This document shows, piece after piece, positions 62,005-64,000 of a stretch of 64,000 bases of DNA. The notes beneath the pieces were generated by a model, which saw nothing but the letters and a program-made list of their open reading frames with translations, had not been told where the DNA came from and ran no database searches. The stretch covers positions 248,001-312,000 of the forward strand of contig JAEZSO010000002.1 of NCBI GenBank assembly GCA_023421795.1, given 5' to 3'. Source of the DNA: Cyanobacteria bacterium OH_PDB_230. GTDB taxonomy: Bacteria > Cyanobacteriota > Vampirovibrionia > Gastranaerophilales > Gastranaerophilaceae. Each line of letters opens with the position of its first letter. Position 1 is the stretch's first letter. Made by a program: the position numbers and the translations under genes.

Positions 62005-63102
62005 CTACATATTTATTTTGTTGTAGGTTCCGTGGTAAACTCCCCTGATATATTGTTGAAGCTCTACTTTGTTGTCGCTGTAGTAAAGAGCGTTTTCTTG
62101 AGTAATTATATTTTGCTGAACCAAATTATATAATGACATGTTTAAAGTGGTCATGTCGTTGAAAGATCCTTTTTTTACAAGGTCATAAATCTGTTCAAGT
62201 TCGTCTTTTATTATGAAGTCTTTTACTGTTGGAGTGACAACAAGTATCTCGCATGCGGGAATTCTTCCTTGGATGTCTTGTCTTGGTATTAATTTTTGAG
62301 CTACAGTGCCTCTTAACGTTTCAGCCAATTGTTTTCTTACAAAATCCCTGTCTTTCGGGTCAAAGAAGTTTATAACCCTGTTTATGGTTTGTATGGCGTC
62401 ATTTGTGTGCATTGTGGCAAAGACAAGGTGTCCGGTTTCAGAGGCTTTAAGAGCACTTTGCATTGTTTCTACGTCTCTTATTTCCCCGATTACAATTACG
62501 TCAGGGTCTTGTCTTAAAGCATATTTTATCCCGTCAGGGAAAGATGCCGTATCAATTTCGATTTGTCTTTGAGTAACAATGGATTTTTTATCTGTATAGA
62601 TATATTCTACAGGATCTTCGATTGTTATTATGTGTTTTTGATAACTTTGATTTATATAATCTATCAAAGAAGCGATGGTAGTTGATTTCCCGCTTCCTGT
62701 AGGGCCTGTGATAAGAACAATGCCGTTTGTCAGAGCTGAGAATTTCCCGATGGATTTTGGCAGGTTAAGTGCTTCTATTCCCAAGATATCATAAGATATC
62801 GCCCTTATAACAATCGATAATCGCCCCAGTTCTCTTGATAAATTTACCCTGAACCTTGATACACCTCTGATTTCATATGCGAAATCCAGGTCGAATACTT
62901 CAAAAGCCTTGTTTTTGATACTGTGAGGCACGATTGTGTCAATTATTCCGAAAATCTCCGCTTCGCTTAACGGTTCTAATTTTGTTTTGAAAATTTTTCC
63001 GTTTTTTCTTAAAGCAGGTGGCTCATCTGTTCTTAAATGGATATCAGATGCTCCTTTTTCAACAGCTTCAGTCAGAAATTTTACAATATCGAGTTTGCTC
63101 AT
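62005..63102 (-). CDS. pilT: Type IV pilus retraction ATPase PilT
   Basis: The 365-residue protein has DIHLRTDEPPALRKNG in the N-domain, Walker A GPTGSGKST, the Asp box with VEYIYTDK, Walker B DVIVIGEIRD and the His box LVFATMHTNDA. Near the C terminus a KLIPRQDIQGRIPACEIL stretch is typical of PilT. It powers pilus retraction and twitching. No other pilus gene is in the window. The gene heads the minus-strand unit divergent from smc. Confidence 0.95.
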   Translation of the reverse strand: MSKLDIVKFLTEAVEKGASDIHLRTDEPPALRKNGKIFKTKLEPLSEAEIFGIIDTIVPHSIKNKAFEVFDLDFAYEIRGVSRFRVNLSRELGRLSIVIRAISYDILGIEALNLPKSIGKFSALTNGIVLITGPTGSGKSTTIASLIDYINQSYQKHIITIEDPVEYIYTDKKSIVTQRQIEIDTASFPDGIKYALRQDPDVIVIGEIRDVETMQSALKASETGHLVFATMHTNDAIQTINRVINFFDPKDRDFVRKQLAETLRGTVAQKLIPRQDIQGRIPACEILVVTPTVKDFIIKDELEQIYDLVKKGSFNDMTTLNMSLYNLVQQNIITQENALYYSDNKVELQQYIRGVYHGTYNKINM

Positions 63103-63308
63103 ACTTCACACTAATTTTCATTCAATAACTATTTCAATTTTACACTCTTTTGACTTAAAAATAAACTTTTTATATTTGTTAATATACCTTTCAGAAATTT
63201 TCAATGTAAAATTTCTTCTTTAAGAATGGTAAACGTTTTGACTATTGAGTTTATTTGTTGTCTAATTGATTATATATAAAGTCTAGGCTTGGGCAGAACA
63301 TATAAAAG

Positions 63309-64000
63309 ATGTATATTAGAGAGCTGGAAGTTGACAACTTCAAATCTTTTGCTAATACTGTTACGATTCCTTTTTTGAAAGGGTTTACGACAATCTCAGG
63401 ACCAAACGGTTCGGGAAAGAGTAATATAATTGACAGTATTCTTTTCGCATTGGGTCTTTCGACATCCAGAACCCTCAGAGCAGAAAAACTTTTCCATCTT
63501 ATTTCTACCCACAATAAAAGGAATGAAGCCTTCGTCAGGGTCGCTTTTGCGCCTGAAAACGGCGATGAAGAAGAGATTGTAGTCGGAAGAAAAATCAGAA
63601 AATCCTCTCAGGGCTTCAACAGTATTTATTATCTTAACGGTAAAATCGCTACTCTCAGTGAGATTCACGCAAAGCTCGAAAAATATAATATCACCCCTAA
63701 CAGCTACAACGTTATGATGCAAGGGGATGTTACCAGCATCACTAATTGTTCAGCCTTTGAAAGAAGAAAAATCGTTGACGAGATAGCCGGCGTCGCTGAC
63801 TTTGACAGGCGTATAGATCAGGCATCACAAGAGCTTTTGACGGTAGAGCAAAGGGTTGAAAAGTCAAATATTATTCTTACTGAAATCGATTCAAGGATTG
63901 AACAATTGGCTTCAGAAAGAGAAGTTGCTTTAAAATATCAGAAATTAAAGGATGAAAAAGTCAGTTTAGAGAGTCAAATCACTACTGTTAAGTATTTTGA
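63309..64000 (+). CDS. smc: Chromosome segregation protein SMC, N-terminal part (cut by window edge)
   Basis: The frame opens at ATG 63309 and is still open at the right edge, giving about 230 residues. MYIRELEVDNFKSFANTV, Walker A GPNGSGKSNIID and SYNVMMQGDVTSI, followed by ERRKIVDEIAGVADFDRR, are the standard SMC head motifs. From about residue 175 the coiled coil begins. SMC condenses and segregates chromosomes as a dimer with ScpA and ScpB. A TATAAA box lies 2 bp before the ATG and no ribosome site is clear. Confidence 0.96.
   Translation, partial: MYIRELEVDNFKSFANTVTIPFLKGFTTISGPNGSGKSNIIDSILFALGLSTSRTLRAEKLFHLISTHNKRNEAFVRVAFAPENGDEEEIVVGRKIRKSSQGFNSIYYLNGKIATLSEIHAKLEKYNITPNSYNVMMQGDVTSITNCSAFERRKIVDEIAGVADFDRRIDQASQELLTVEQRVEKSNIILTEIDSRIEQLASEREVALKYQKLKDEKVSLESQITTVKYF

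Overview
The window is AT-rich chromosomal DNA from a Gram-negative-type bacterium. A TolC-like outer-membrane efflux protein, an RND pump, an autotransporter-like barrel protein and a second predicted barrel protein imply an outer membrane. PilT, SMC, RecO, ClpB and threonine-pathway genes are ordinary housekeeping functions. Several otherwise unrelated proteins carry an N-terminal SFKG-like tag, and KdpD lacks its kinase. These traits remind me of the non-photosynthetic cyanobacterial relatives (Vampirovibrionia/Melainabacteria, Gastranaerophilales type). That placement is an inference from style, not a measured result.

Layout. 1-8.7 kb: end of a histidine kinase, RidA, an MFS exporter, then a metal-efflux type RND operon (small ORF, TolC-like, CzcA-like, CzcB-like) behind a leader that can fold into competing hairpins. 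8.7-18.6 kb: WrbA, a membrane acyltransferase, a secreted esterase, a pentapeptide-repeat/barrel gene pair, an SFKG-tagged membrane protein, PnuC and NudC (NAD metabolism) around two acetyltransferases, and a coiled-coil membrane protein. 18.9-24.4 kb: two SFK-tagged proteins (one with a nucleotidyltransferase-like motif, one PHP phosphoesterase), an AhpD-like protein, a YeiH-type exporter and its probable LysR regulator. 24.8-30.9 kb: a repeat-rich autotransporter and a polyprenyl-phosphate type glycosylation group.

31.0-38.7 kb: a kdp potassium-uptake operon (kdpA-kdpB-kdpC-unknown-kdpD, minus strand). It has a kinase-less KdpD, an extra unknown protein, a clear promoter with three copies of an operator-like motif, and a pair of 128-bp direct repeats, one at each end of the operon. 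38.7-43.5 kb: tRNA-Ala(GGC) with an odd inverted copy of its D-arm upstream, homoserine dehydrogenase and threonine synthase, and three small genes with strong terminators, one encoding an EF-hand protein. 43.5-52.7 kb: ClpB, a hybrid sensor kinase, a DHH phosphoesterase and a 5'-nucleotidase-like enzyme, the last two tagged and without signal peptides. 52.9-53.4 kb: a cassette of two very small proteins, one with a repeated ETAGSLA motif. 53.4-60.5 kb: a zinc-ribbon protein, YjbQ, and a four-gene operon of two related membrane-linked proteins, a GH13 glycosidase-like protein and a small membrane protein. 60.6-64 kb: pilT-recO-deoC on the minus strand and the start of smc on the plus strand.

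The most promising undescribed material is the shared N-terminal SFK(G)-type tag and the 54.4-60.5 kb operon, the kdp locus architecture with its flanking repeats, and the two-peptide cassette at 52.95-53.31 kb.
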